Assembly (NCBI GenBank): GCA_052035915.1
Contig: JBPOHE010000024.1
Coordinates: 1 to 5,569, forward strand
DNA: 5,569 nucleotides
Direction: 5' to 3'
From: JBPOHE01 sp052035915
Lineage (GTDB): Bacteria; Pseudomonadota; Gammaproteobacteria; Chromatiales; Chromatiaceae
Shown: positions 1-5,504 of the stretch, in pieces
How positions within the stretch are numbered: the first letter of the stretch is position 1
How the letters are laid out: every line of letters begins with the position of its first letter
The notes under the pieces: model-generated
The model's input: only the letters and a program-made list of their open reading frames with translations
Databases searched by the model: none
What the model was told of the DNA's origin: nothing
Position numbers and translations under genes: made by a program

Positions 1-35
1 TCGGTAAGATGATGGTAGGGCATCGTGAGGCTCCC

Positions 36-67
36 GTAGGTTTTGGTTTGAGTAACCTCAATCCTAC
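36..67. repeat. Imperfect palindrome with GTAGG/CCTAC ends
   Basis: Arms GTAGG (36-40) and CCTAC (63-67) pair perfectly, and an inner GGTT (45-48) pairs with AACC (54-57), with a few mismatched bases between. It lies just past the stop of the gene remnant on the minus strand, so it could act as its transcription end or be a decayed copy of the palindrome family seen at 273-341, which has the same terminal bases. There is no clear T-run on either side, so a classical intrinsic terminator is not supported. The stem is short and imperfect, and chance is possible. Confidence 0.35.
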
Positions 68-75
68 CTGATTCT

Positions 76-285
76 TCACGGTGCCCTCCTTACTCTCCGT
101 GGTGCACTTGGAGGTTGAATCCGCCGAATACTCGTTTCTTTATCAGTCGCTGACACCAGCCGCTCATCCACTTCCACCCTTGATATCCACCCAGCTATGC
201 CGGAGTGATTATCGACCCGGATTTCATAGATGGTCCCCTTCGAGCCATAACGATAGATCAAACGATAGTTGAGTAGGTCGGGCAA
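76..285 (-). pseudogene. C-terminal remnant resembling GH94 / cyclic beta-glucan synthase-type protein
   Basis: The open frame is 69 codons and begins with TTG inside the palindromic repeat at 273-341, so its first residues (MPDLL) are repeat-derived and not a natural N-terminus. Residues 7-40 contain YRYGSKGTIYEIRVDN followed by SRVEVDE. This resembles the motif near the end of glycoside hydrolase family 94 proteins (cellobiose phosphorylases and the NdvB/ChvB cyclic beta-1,2-glucan synthases): an aromatic YRY segment, YxIxVxN, then a V-x-V/L-D-G turn. Family members end shortly afterwards with a stretch like IPLxDDGxxHxVxVxLG. Here the frame runs into an arginine-rich tail, while the next frame reads NLQVHHGE and stops at 90-92, which fits the expected ending better, so a one-base frameshift is likely. 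Family members are far longer (hundreds to thousands of residues), so only the last few percent remains. The family assignment is from recalled motifs only. Alternative: a chance or unrelated small ORF. Confidence 0.4.
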
Positions 286-341
286 AACACAATGTTACCC
301 GACATTTTATAGCAGATGTCGGGCACAGGTGCCTGACCTAC
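273..341. repeat. REP/MITE-like nested palindrome (GTAGGTCGGG family)
   Basis: The outer arms GTAGGTCGGGCA (273-284) and TGCCTGACCTAC (330-341) are complementary at 11 of 12 positions. A perfect inner 8-bp inverted repeat, CCCGACAT (298-305) and ATGTCGGG (316-323), encloses a 10-base loop. The CGGG/CCCG core recurs in both arm pairs, so alternative pairings (cruciform or two hairpins) are possible. Palindromes of the GTAGGTCGGGT...ACCCGACCTAC type are common dispersed intergenic repeats in proteobacterial genomes. This copy sits between hisC and the gene remnant to its left, about 86 bases past the hisC stop, where its RNA hairpin could protect or end the his mRNA. It has no T-run and is not a typical intrinsic terminator. 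Confidence 0.7.
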
Positions 342-427
342 CCGGTTGCACGCTACGATGGACAGGCCGCCCCGATGCAATTGGTCATCGAGTCAGCCAA
401 GGAACCGACCGATCAAAAAATGCCCGA

Positions 428-1513
428 CTAAAGAGAATCCGCCAGTGCGTGCAAAAAGGCTTGGTTCTCGTCCGCCCGCCCCACCGTCACCCGGAGACAG
501 TCCTGCAACTTGGGATGGGCCCCATGCAGGTTCTTCACCAATACCCCCTGCCCGATGAGTTGGCGGTGAATCTCGCTCCCCTGCCCCGGGGGCATCCTAC
601 AGAGCAGGACGTTGGCCTGGCTGGGATAGACATGCAGCCCGGGGAATTCCTGCAAGGCTTGGTAGAGCAGTTCGCGATCGCGCCGGATAGTCTCGGCCTG
701 GTGTTGGAACAGATCCTCATGGACCAGCGCCAAGGCCGCGCTCACCTGGGTGAGGACATTGATGTTGTAGGGTAGGCGGGTCTTGTCGATCTCCGCGATC
801 CATTCCGGTGGCCCGCACAGCAGCCCCAGGCGCAGCCCGGCCAGACCCAGTTTGGAGAGGGTCCGCATCACCAGGAGATTGGGATAGCGGCCCAGCTCGG
901 GGAGAAAACTCACCTCGGTGAAGGGTCCATAGGCCTCGTCCACCACCACCAGTCCAGGGGCGGCGGCGATGATGGTCCGGATGGCGTCAAGATCAAAACA
1001 ATTTCCGGTGGGGTTGTTGGGTACGGCAAGAAAGATCACCGCCGGTCGTTCGCGCTCGATGGCTTCGAGCAGCCGCGGCAGGTCCAAGGCGAAATCCTCC
1101 GCCTTGAGATCCACCCCTACATAGGACAGGCCGGCGAAGGTCGCGATCATCCGATACATGACGAAGCCGGGTTCCACGGACAAGACCACCCGCCCCGGCT
1201 GGGCCAGGGTGAGCAGGATCATCTGGATGATCTCATCCGAGCCATTGCCGAGCAGCAATCCCTGTTCTTCACCGAGCCTCAGGTGGTGGCGTAGTCGGGC
1301 CTTCAAGGCCCCGGCCTGGGGGTCCGGGTAGCGGTTGACGTCCGTTTCCCGCAACAACGCCGACCATTCCAGGCGCAAGGCTTCGGGCCAGGTATAGGGG
1401 TTCTCCATGGCATCGAGCTTGATCAATCCGCCCGATTCCGGGACATGGTAGGCGTTGATGGCTCGAATGGGCGCCCGCACCCAGAGTCCCACCCCTTCAG
1501 TCACCGACTTCAC
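428..1513 (-). CDS. hisC: Histidinol-phosphate aminotransferase
   Basis: This is a cytosolic PLP enzyme (EC 2.6.1.9) that transfers an amino group from glutamate to imidazole acetol-phosphate, giving L-histidinol-phosphate in histidine synthesis. At 361 aa it has normal family length. Fold-type I aminotransferase marks appear in order: LDAMENPY (33-40), RYPDP (61-65), GNGSDE (89-94), VPNNPTG (164-170) with the conserved Asn167, VDEAY (191-195) with PLP-binding Asp and Tyr, RTLSKLGLAGLRLG (217-230) with the Schiff-base Lys221 and phosphate-contacting Arg228, and the C-terminal LRVTVG (340-345) whose Arg binds substrate phosphate. The start is GTG, supported by GGAGG seven bases upstream; it overlaps the hisD stop by four bases (GTGA), implying translational coupling. 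It is the last gene of the murA-hisGDC block. Related aminotransferases (CobD-like, aromatic) share the fold, but context settles the call. Confidence 0.96.
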   Translation of the reverse strand: MKSVTEGVGLWVRAPIRAINAYHVPESGGLIKLDAMENPYTWPEALRLEWSALLRETDVNRYPDPQAGALKARLRHHLRLGEEQGLLLGNGSDEIIQMILLTLAQPGRVVLSVEPGFVMYRMIATFAGLSYVGVDLKAEDFALDLPRLLEAIERERPAVIFLAVPNNPTGNCFDLDAIRTIIAAAPGLVVVDEAYGPFTEVSFLPELGRYPNLLVMRTLSKLGLAGLRLGLLCGPPEWIAEIDKTRLPYNINVLTQVSAALALVHEDLFQHQAETIRRDRELLYQALQEFPGLHVYPSQANVLLCRMPPGQGSEIHRQLIGQGVLVKNLHGAHPKLQDCLRVTVGRADENQAFLHALADSL

Positions 1514-2826
1514 GGAGTTTCCTCCGCGGCGGGAACAAAGCGGTACTCCGCGGAACGGGCGTGGGCGGTGAGACCTTCTCCCCGTGCGAGCGTCGAGGCG
1601 ATGCGTCCGAGGCTATCGGCTCCCCGGGGGGAGACCATGATGAGGCTGGAGCGTTTCTGAAAGTCATAGACCCCGAGCGGCGACGAGAAGCGCGCCGTGC
1701 CCGAGGTGGGCAACACATGGTTGGGACCGGCGCAATAATCGCCCAGGGCCTCGGGGGTATGACGTCCCATGAAGATGGCGCCGGCGTGACGGATGCCAGG
1801 CAGGAGGGCCTGGGGATCGGCCACCGAGAGTTCCAGGTGTTCGGGGGCGATGCGGTTGGCGACCTCCACCGCTTCGGTCAGATTCCGGACCTCGATCAAG
1901 GCCCCGCGTCGACCCAGGGCGGTGCTGATGATGTCCTCCCGCTCCATGCTCGGCAGCAGACGCTCGATACTCGCCCTGACCCGGGCCAGAAAACCCTTGT
2001 CCGGCGACACCAGGATGGCCTGGGCGTCCTCGTCGTGCTCGGCCTGGGAGAACAGATCCATGGCGATCCAGTCGGGGTCGGTATGACCGTCGCACACCAC
2101 CAGGATCTCCGAGGGACCGGCGATCATGTCGATACCGACCTGACCGAATACCGCCCGCTTGGCGGTCGCTACATAGATGTTGCCGGGGCCGACGATCTTG
2201 TCCACCCGCGGCACGGTCGCCGTCCCATAGGCCAGGGCGGCTACCGCCTGGGCGCCGCCGATGGCGAACACCAGGTCTACCCCGGAGACCTTGGCGGCCG
2301 CCAGCACCAGGTCGTTCAGCTCACCCCGTGGCGTCGGCACCACCATGATCAGCTCGGGCACCCCCGCCACCTTGGCCGGGATGGCATTCATCAATACCGA
2401 TGAGGGATAGGCGGCCTTGCCGCCGGGGACATAGAGCCCGACCCGATCCAAGGGGGCCACCTGTTGGCCGAGTAGGGTGCCGTCGGCCTCGGTATAGGAC
2501 CAGGACAGCATCTTCTGCTGCTCGGCATAGGTACGGATGCGTCCCGCCGCCGCCTCCAGGGCGGTGCGTCGCTCCTCGCCGATCACTTGCCAGGCTTGTT
2601 GCAGTCGCCCCTTGGAGAGGAGCAGGTCGGTTCCGGCGCTCGGCGTCCAGCCGTCGAAACGGGCCGTGAATTCCAACAAGGCGGCCTCGCCCCGGGTCTT
2701 CACCTCGTGCAGGATGGTCGTCACACTCTGCTGTACCTGGGCATCGGACACCGACTCCCAAGCCAGGAGCTGTCCCAGTCTGATATCGAAATCTTCATCC
2801 GTGGTAGACAGTTCCAGGATCTGCAT
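1510..2826 (-). CDS. hisD: Histidinol dehydrogenase
   Basis: This zinc- and NAD-dependent enzyme (EC 1.1.1.23) carries out the last two steps of histidine synthesis, oxidising L-histidinol via histidinal to L-histidine. With the ATG chosen here it is 438 aa, close to the 434 aa of the E. coli protein. Family blocks are all present: GLYVPGGKAAYPSSVLMNA (about 130-148), GPGNIYVATAKRAVFG (about 213-228), IAGPSEILVV (about 235-244), FSQAEHDEDAQ (about 259-269), NRIAPEHLE (about 324-332) and SGTARFSSPLGVYDFQKR (about 375-392). By family alignment, Gln261, His264, Asp363 and His422 are the zinc ligands, and Glu329-His330 the catalytic pair; none is missing. A TTG at 2844 in frame would add six residues, but AGGAGG (2836-2841) lies nine bases before the ATG and would be inside that extension, so the ATG is preferred. 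It starts 14 bases after hisG and overlaps hisC by four. Confidence 0.97.
   Translation of the reverse strand: MQILELSTTDEDFDIRLGQLLAWESVSDAQVQQSVTTILHEVKTRGEAALLEFTARFDGWTPSAGTDLLLSKGRLQQAWQVIGEERRTALEAAAGRIRTYAEQQKMLSWSYTEADGTLLGQQVAPLDRVGLYVPGGKAAYPSSVLMNAIPAKVAGVPELIMVVPTPRGELNDLVLAAAKVSGVDLVFAIGGAQAVAALAYGTATVPRVDKIVGPGNIYVATAKRAVFGQVGIDMIAGPSEILVVCDGHTDPDWIAMDLFSQAEHDEDAQAILVSPDKGFLARVRASIERLLPSMEREDIISTALGRRGALIEVRNLTEAVEVANRIAPEHLELSVADPQALLPGIRHAGAIFMGRHTPEALGDYCAGPNHVLPTSGTARFSSPLGVYDFQKRSSLIMVSPRGADSLGRIASTLARGEGLTAHARSAEYRFVPAAEETP
1521..1525 (-). promoter_or_regulatory. Ribosome binding site of hisC (GGAGG)
   Basis: GGAGG on the minus strand lies seven bases before the GTG at 1511-1513 and inside the last codons of hisD. 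It is a strong Shine-Dalgarno match at good spacing and is the reason for accepting the non-ATG start. Confidence 0.85.
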
Positions 2827-2835
2827 AACAACGAC

Positions 2836-2841
2836 CCTCCT
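2836..2841 (-). promoter_or_regulatory. Ribosome binding site of hisD (AGGAGG), overlapping hisG stop
   Basis: The sequence TGAGGAGG joins the hisG stop codon directly to a full-consensus Shine-Dalgarno core, nine bases before the ATG of hisD at 2824-2826. It decides the hisD start against the upstream in-frame TTG, and its overlap with the hisG stop suggests that ribosomes ending hisG can reinitiate on hisD. Confidence 0.85.
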
Positions 2842-3488
2842 CAATCGCTATTGGCTGCGACCGCGGCCCGCAGGGTTTCAAGCAATGACGCCAGCACCCG
2901 GTGTTTCATCTTCCAGGCCGCCTTGTTGATGATCAGTCGCGAGCTGATGTCGCGGATCAGCTCGATGGGTACCAGGCCGTTGGCCTTGAGGGTGCTGCCG
3001 CTCTCGACCAAATCCACGATGAGATCCGCCAGTCCGACCAGGGGGGCCAACTCCATGGAACCATAAAGCTTGATGATCTCCACCTGCTGGCCCTTGGCGG
3101 CGAAATGGCGGCGGGTGGAATTCACGTATTTGGTGGCGACCCTTAGCCGCTGCCGGTCGAGATCAACCTCCGGGGGCCCGGCCACCATGAGGCGGCAACG
3201 GGCGATACGCAGATCCAGGGGCTCATACACCCCTTCGCCGCCGTGTTCGAGCAGGACATCCTTGCCGGCGACCCCGAGATCGGCCACGCCGTGCTGGACA
3301 TAGGTAGGGACGTCCGTCGCCCGAATGATGACCAGATGCACATCGGGCCGGTTGGTGGCCAGGATGAGCTTGCGGCTGGTCTCGGGATCTTCCAGCGGCA
3401 CGATGTCCGCCCGCGCCAGCAGGGGGAGGGTCTGTTGAAAGATGCGTCCCTTGGAAAGGGCGATCCTGAGGCTGGTGGCGGCCGACAT
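2841..3488 (-). CDS. hisG: ATP phosphoribosyltransferase catalytic subunit, short form
   Basis: It catalyses the first, committed step of histidine synthesis, condensing ATP and PRPP to N1-(5-phosphoribosyl)-ATP (EC 2.4.2.17). At 215 aa it is the short HisG type, ending after the two periplasmic-binding-protein-like catalytic lobes and lacking the C-terminal histidine-sensing domain of long HisG (about 300 aa in E. coli). Short HisG is known to work with HisZ, a HisRS-like regulatory subunit, which is not in this window. Visible motifs: LRIALSKGRIF near the N-terminus (about 7-17), GVADLGVAGKDVLLE (about 67-81), VATKYVNSTRRHF (about 117-129), and the PRPP-binding loop DLVESGSTLKANGL (about 159-172). 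The ATG at 3488 is preferred; a TTG five codons upstream has no Shine-Dalgarno sequence, though the ATG has only a weak purine-rich GAGA. It starts 20 bases after the murA stop, and its own stop abuts the hisD ribosome site. Confidence 0.96.
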   Translation of the reverse strand: MSAATSLRIALSKGRIFQQTLPLLARADIVPLEDPETSRKLILATNRPDVHLVIIRATDVPTYVQHGVADLGVAGKDVLLEHGGEGVYEPLDLRIARCRLMVAGPPEVDLDRQRLRVATKYVNSTRRHFAAKGQQVEIIKLYGSMELAPLVGLADLIVDLVESGSTLKANGLVPIELIRDISSRLIINKAAWKMKHRVLASLLETLRAAVAANSD

Positions 3489-3508
3489 CGAAGTTCTCTG
3501 CAAGGGAC

Positions 3509-4771
3509 TCAGCCCGAAACTCGTTGAATCTGGGCGCCCAGGCCGGTCAGCTTCTCCTCGATGCGATCGTAGCCCCGATCGACATGGTAGATACGCGAGA
3601 CCTCGGTGGTCCCCTCCGCCACCAGACCGGCCAACACCAGACCAGCCGAGGCGCGCAGATCGGTCGCCATCACCGGGGCGCCGGTCATACGCTCCACCTC
3701 GCGACAGATGGCGGTGTTGCCCTCCAGGCGGATGTCCGCGCCCATGCGGCGCAGCTCATGGACGTGCATGAAACGGTTCTCGAACACCGTCTCGGTGATG
3801 GTTCCCACCCCGGAGGCGGACGCATTCAGCGCCGTGAACTGGGCCTGCATATCGGTCGGAAAGGCGGGATAGGGGGCGGTATGTACATCCACCGCCCGGG
3901 GTTTGCGGCCCTGCATGTCGAGGCTGATCCAGTCGGGGCCGGTCTCGATCAGGGCGCCAGCCTCCCGCAGCTTGTGCAACACCGCATCCAGCAATTCGGG
4001 CCTGGTATTCAGAGTCTTCACCCGTCCCCCGGTGATGGCGCCCGCCACCAGATAGGTGCCGGTCTCGATACGATCCGGCATCACATCGTAGCTTGTTCCC
4101 TTCAGGCGCTTGACCCCCTTGATGCGGATGCGATCCGTCCCCGCCCCGGTGATCTTCGCTCCCATCTGGTTCAGACATCTGGCCAGGTCTACCACCTCGG
4201 GTTCGCGGGCGGCGTTCTCGATCAGGGTTACCCCATCGGCGAGGGAGGCGGCCATCATGAGGTTTTCGGTGCCGGTCACGGTGACTAGATCCATCACCAG
4301 ACGCGCGCCCTTCAAGCGCTTCGCCTTGGCTCGGATATAGCCCTTCTCGACCCGAATCTCCGCGCCCATCTCCCGCAAGCCGTCGATGTGCAGATTGACT
4401 GGACGGGAGCCGATGGCGCAGCCACCCGGGAGCGAAACCTCGGCCTCGCCGAATCTGGCCAACAAGGGGCCGAGTACCAGGATCGAGGCGCGCATGGTCT
4501 TCACCAACTCGTAGGGGGCCACTCGGTTCTTGACGCTGCCGGCGTCCACCTCCAGCCGTGGTGAGCCCGTTTCCTCAGCCAGTTTTACTCCCATCCGCTT
4601 GAGGAGCTCTTTGGTGGTGGCGATGTCTTTCAGACGTGGGAGATTGCCCAGGCATACGGGAGTTTCGGCGAGCAGGGTGGCGGCGAGAATCGGCAAAGCG
4701 GCATTCTTGGCACCGGAGATGATTACCTCGCCGTCGAGCCGCGGCCCACCTGTGATGAGTAATGTATCCAT
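3509..4771 (-). CDS. murA: UDP-N-acetylglucosamine 1-carboxyvinyltransferase (MurA)
   Basis: This cytosolic enzyme (EC 2.5.1.7) transfers enolpyruvyl from phosphoenolpyruvate to UDP-GlcNAc, the first committed step of peptidoglycan precursor synthesis and the target of fosfomycin. At 420 aa it matches the 419-aa E. coli enzyme. It begins MDTLLITGG; Lys22-Asn23 in ISGAKNAALPIL are the conserved substrate-binding pair. The loop SLPGGCAIGSRPVNLH carries Cys118, equivalent to E. coli Cys115, so the enzyme should be of the fosfomycin-sensitive cysteine type. The catalytic Asp in YPAFPTDMQAQF (about 307) and the arginine of YHVDRGYDRIEEKL (about 399) are present. The frame is open 45 codons further upstream, but that stretch is not family-like, so the ATG at 4769-4771 is chosen; its ribosome site is weak (GAG at seven bases). 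It leads the hisGDC block. Upstream, a recombinase remnant is found where many gammaproteobacteria carry a bolA-like gene and mla genes. Confidence 0.97.
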   Translation of the reverse strand: MDTLLITGGPRLDGEVIISGAKNAALPILAATLLAETPVCLGNLPRLKDIATTKELLKRMGVKLAEETGSPRLEVDAGSVKNRVAPYELVKTMRASILVLGPLLARFGEAEVSLPGGCAIGSRPVNLHIDGLREMGAEIRVEKGYIRAKAKRLKGARLVMDLVTVTGTENLMMAASLADGVTLIENAAREPEVVDLARCLNQMGAKITGAGTDRIRIKGVKRLKGTSYDVMPDRIETGTYLVAGAITGGRVKTLNTRPELLDAVLHKLREAGALIETGPDWISLDMQGRKPRAVDVHTAPYPAFPTDMQAQFTALNASASGVGTITETVFENRFMHVHELRRMGADIRLEGNTAICREVERMTGAPVMATDLRASAGLVLAGLVAEGTTEVSRIYHVDRGYDRIEEKLTGLGAQIQRVSG

Positions 4772-4836
4772 GGAAAGCTCGTTGCCCCGTGTTGCGATAT
4801 GAGGAAGAACCGGGACCCCGGCCCCACAAAGGGGTA

Positions 4837-4842
4837 ATGATA
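4837..4842 (-). promoter_or_regulatory. Possible -10 element (TATCAT) for murA-hisGDC
   Basis: TATCAT on the minus strand matches the sigma70 -10 hexamer TATAAT at five of six positions and lies about 65 bases before the murA ATG. No convincing -35 hexamer lies 16-18 bases upstream (the best is about TGGCTT), so this is a weak guess at the operon promoter. The leader between it and the ATG also contains small GC-rich self-complementary runs (for example CCCC 4822-4825 with GGGG 4831-4834). Confidence 0.22.
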
Positions 4843-4951
4843 CTAAGGCGGGCGAAAAGAAAGCCACCACTCCAACGAGCTGGAGAGAAGAGGGGGCGTT
4901 CTCCAAGCAGGACTCATTTACCTTGAGGCGCGTGAAAGTCCTTCAGCCTGA

Positions 4952-5299
4952 GCAAAGTTTTGTGCCCAACACCGCCCAGACTCGCCATGGGTATTCTGTA
5001 ACCGGGCAGGAGAACGGATTGCTTGCGTCAAAAAAGCTTTTTATCGGGCCGTATCCTTGGCCGGTCTGGAGGACATCCATCCTCATGACTTGAGACGCAC
5101 CTGTGGAAGTTGGTTGGTACAGGCAGACATCCCGATCCACTCAGTGAGTGCCTTGTTACGACACTCTGATATACGGGTCACGGATCGGGTCAATGCCCAT
5201 CTATCGCCGTCAGAGATTCGGGCGGCGGTCGATACCCTGACCACCCAGACTGGGTACGGAGTTTCACGTTACCGGAAGGAGGCTGAAAGCCACTCCTAA
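4952..5299 (+). pseudogene. Tyrosine recombinase (phage-type integrase), C-terminal remnant
   Basis: The frame opens just after a TGA at 4949-4951 and runs about 115 codons. It has no credible start: the first in-frame ATG/TTG-type codons lie inside the domain. The residues DSPWVFCNRAGERI, then HPHDLRRTCGSWLVQADIP (about 5078-5134) and LLRHSDIRVTDRVNAHLSP, are the typical end of the catalytic domain of phage-integrase-family recombinases. The box II HxxR pair (His-Asp-Leu-Arg) and the following His of LLRHSD are present. The N-terminal half and the first catalytic arginine are missing. The nucleophilic tyrosine expected in T-D-R-V-Y-A-H-L is Asn, encoded AAT at 5192-5194, one base change from TAT. 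It therefore cannot be an active recombinase. Its stop is 11 bases from the 3' end of tRNA-Val on the opposite strand, consistent with a decayed tRNA-targeting element. Confidence 0.85.
5277..5297. repeat. Stem-loop between integrase remnant end and tRNA-Val
   Basis: AGGA-GGCT (5277-5284) pairs with AGCC (5288-5291) and TCCT (5294-5297) around a three-base loop, with a two-base bulge on one side. It lies 13 bases past the tRNA 3' end and overlaps the last codons of the recombinase remnant. It could help end transcription from either side, but there is no T-run after the stem on either strand, so a true intrinsic terminator is doubtful. Confidence 0.35.
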
Positions 5300-5310
5300 G
5301 TGATTGAATT

Positions 5311-5385
5311 TGGTGGGCGATGCTGGTTTCGAACCAGCGACCCCTGCCGTGTGAAGACAGTGCTCTCCCGCTGAGCTAATCGCCC
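5311..5385 (-). tRNA. tRNA-Val (anticodon CAC)
   Basis: The minus strand folds into a complete 75-nt cloverleaf. The acceptor stem is GGGCGAT/ATCGCCC (7 of 7 paired). The D arm is GCTC-AGCGGGA-GAGC. The anticodon stem CTGTC/GGCAG (one G-T pair) encloses loop TTCACAC with anticodon CAC, reading the valine codon GTG. A five-base variable loop follows, then T arm GCTGG-TTCGAAA-CCAGC (5 of 5 paired), discriminator A and an encoded CCA (5311-5313). The anticodon places it in the valine family; a separate CAC isoacceptor is typical of GC-rich genomes, where TAC and GAC valine tRNAs usually also exist. It is a stand-alone gene with its own promoter. Its 3' end faces a tyrosine-recombinase remnant, as expected if this tRNA served as an integration site. 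The gene itself looks fully functional. Confidence 0.97.
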
Positions 5386-5403
5386 CCATGAAGCGAGAGA
5401 AGG

Positions 5404-5432
5404 ATTTTAGGGGCGTCCCTGGAGGAGGTCAA
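5404..5432 (-). promoter_or_regulatory. Sigma70 promoter of tRNA-Val
   Basis: On the minus strand TTGACC (5427-5432) and TAAAAT (5404-5409) are separated by exactly 17 bases; each hexamer matches consensus at five of six positions. The expected transcription start is near 5397, about 12 bases before the mature tRNA 5' end at 5385, leaving a short leader for RNase P. The stretch between -10 and tRNA is not obviously a GC-rich stringent discriminator (it begins CCTTCTCTCG). Confidence 0.8.
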
Positions 5433-5450
5433 ATCATTCTCGCTCACCAC

Positions 5451-5504
5451 CTATCAGTTTTAGGTAAACTTTGACGCTGATGCGACTTTACGCTGAAAAG
5501 AACC
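5451..5504 (+). other. Leader of right-edge gene, possible insertion-sequence end
   Basis: This AT-richer stretch contains a perfect short inverted repeat, AGTTT (5456-5460) and AAACT (5466-5470), and TTGACG (5471-5476), which could be a -35 box but has no good -10 at the right distance. If the gene that follows is a transposase, an element's left terminal inverted repeat should lie about here, only some 20 bases upstream of the tRNA promoter -35. The opposite end is outside the window, so neither terminal repeats nor a target duplication can be tested. Confidence 0.2.

Noticed and set aside
415..430. A-run after hisC as an intrinsic terminator (T-run on the minus strand)
   Set aside because: There is a six-base T-run past the hisC stop, but I found no stable GC-rich hairpin directly before it.
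269..775. 168-codon plus-strand open frame across the repeat and the hisC end
   Set aside because: It begins within the palindromic repeat and runs antisense to hisC; no coding signal of its own.
1561..2403. 280-codon plus-strand open frame opposite hisD
   Set aside because: It lies wholly antisense to a clearly conserved gene; its composition (Gly, His, Arg, Gln, Asp rich, no domain) is typical of the mirror frame of GC-rich coding DNA.
3524..4288. 254-codon plus-strand open frame opposite murA
   Set aside because: It is antisense to conserved murA, with low-complexity G/H/R/Q-rich content and no recognisable motif or ribosome site.
4811..4834. GC-rich self-complementary runs upstream of murA as a riboswitch or attenuator
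   Set aside because: Stems are only about four base pairs with no T-run and no recognisable aptamer; too weak to call.
4772..4906. 45-codon upstream extension of murA
   Set aside because: The extension has no MurA-family similarity, and MDTLLITGG at 4771 gives the normal family length and N-terminus.
4943..5140. 65-codon minus-strand open frame over the integrase remnant
   Set aside because: The opposite strand encodes well-conserved recombinase motifs; this frame has no family features.
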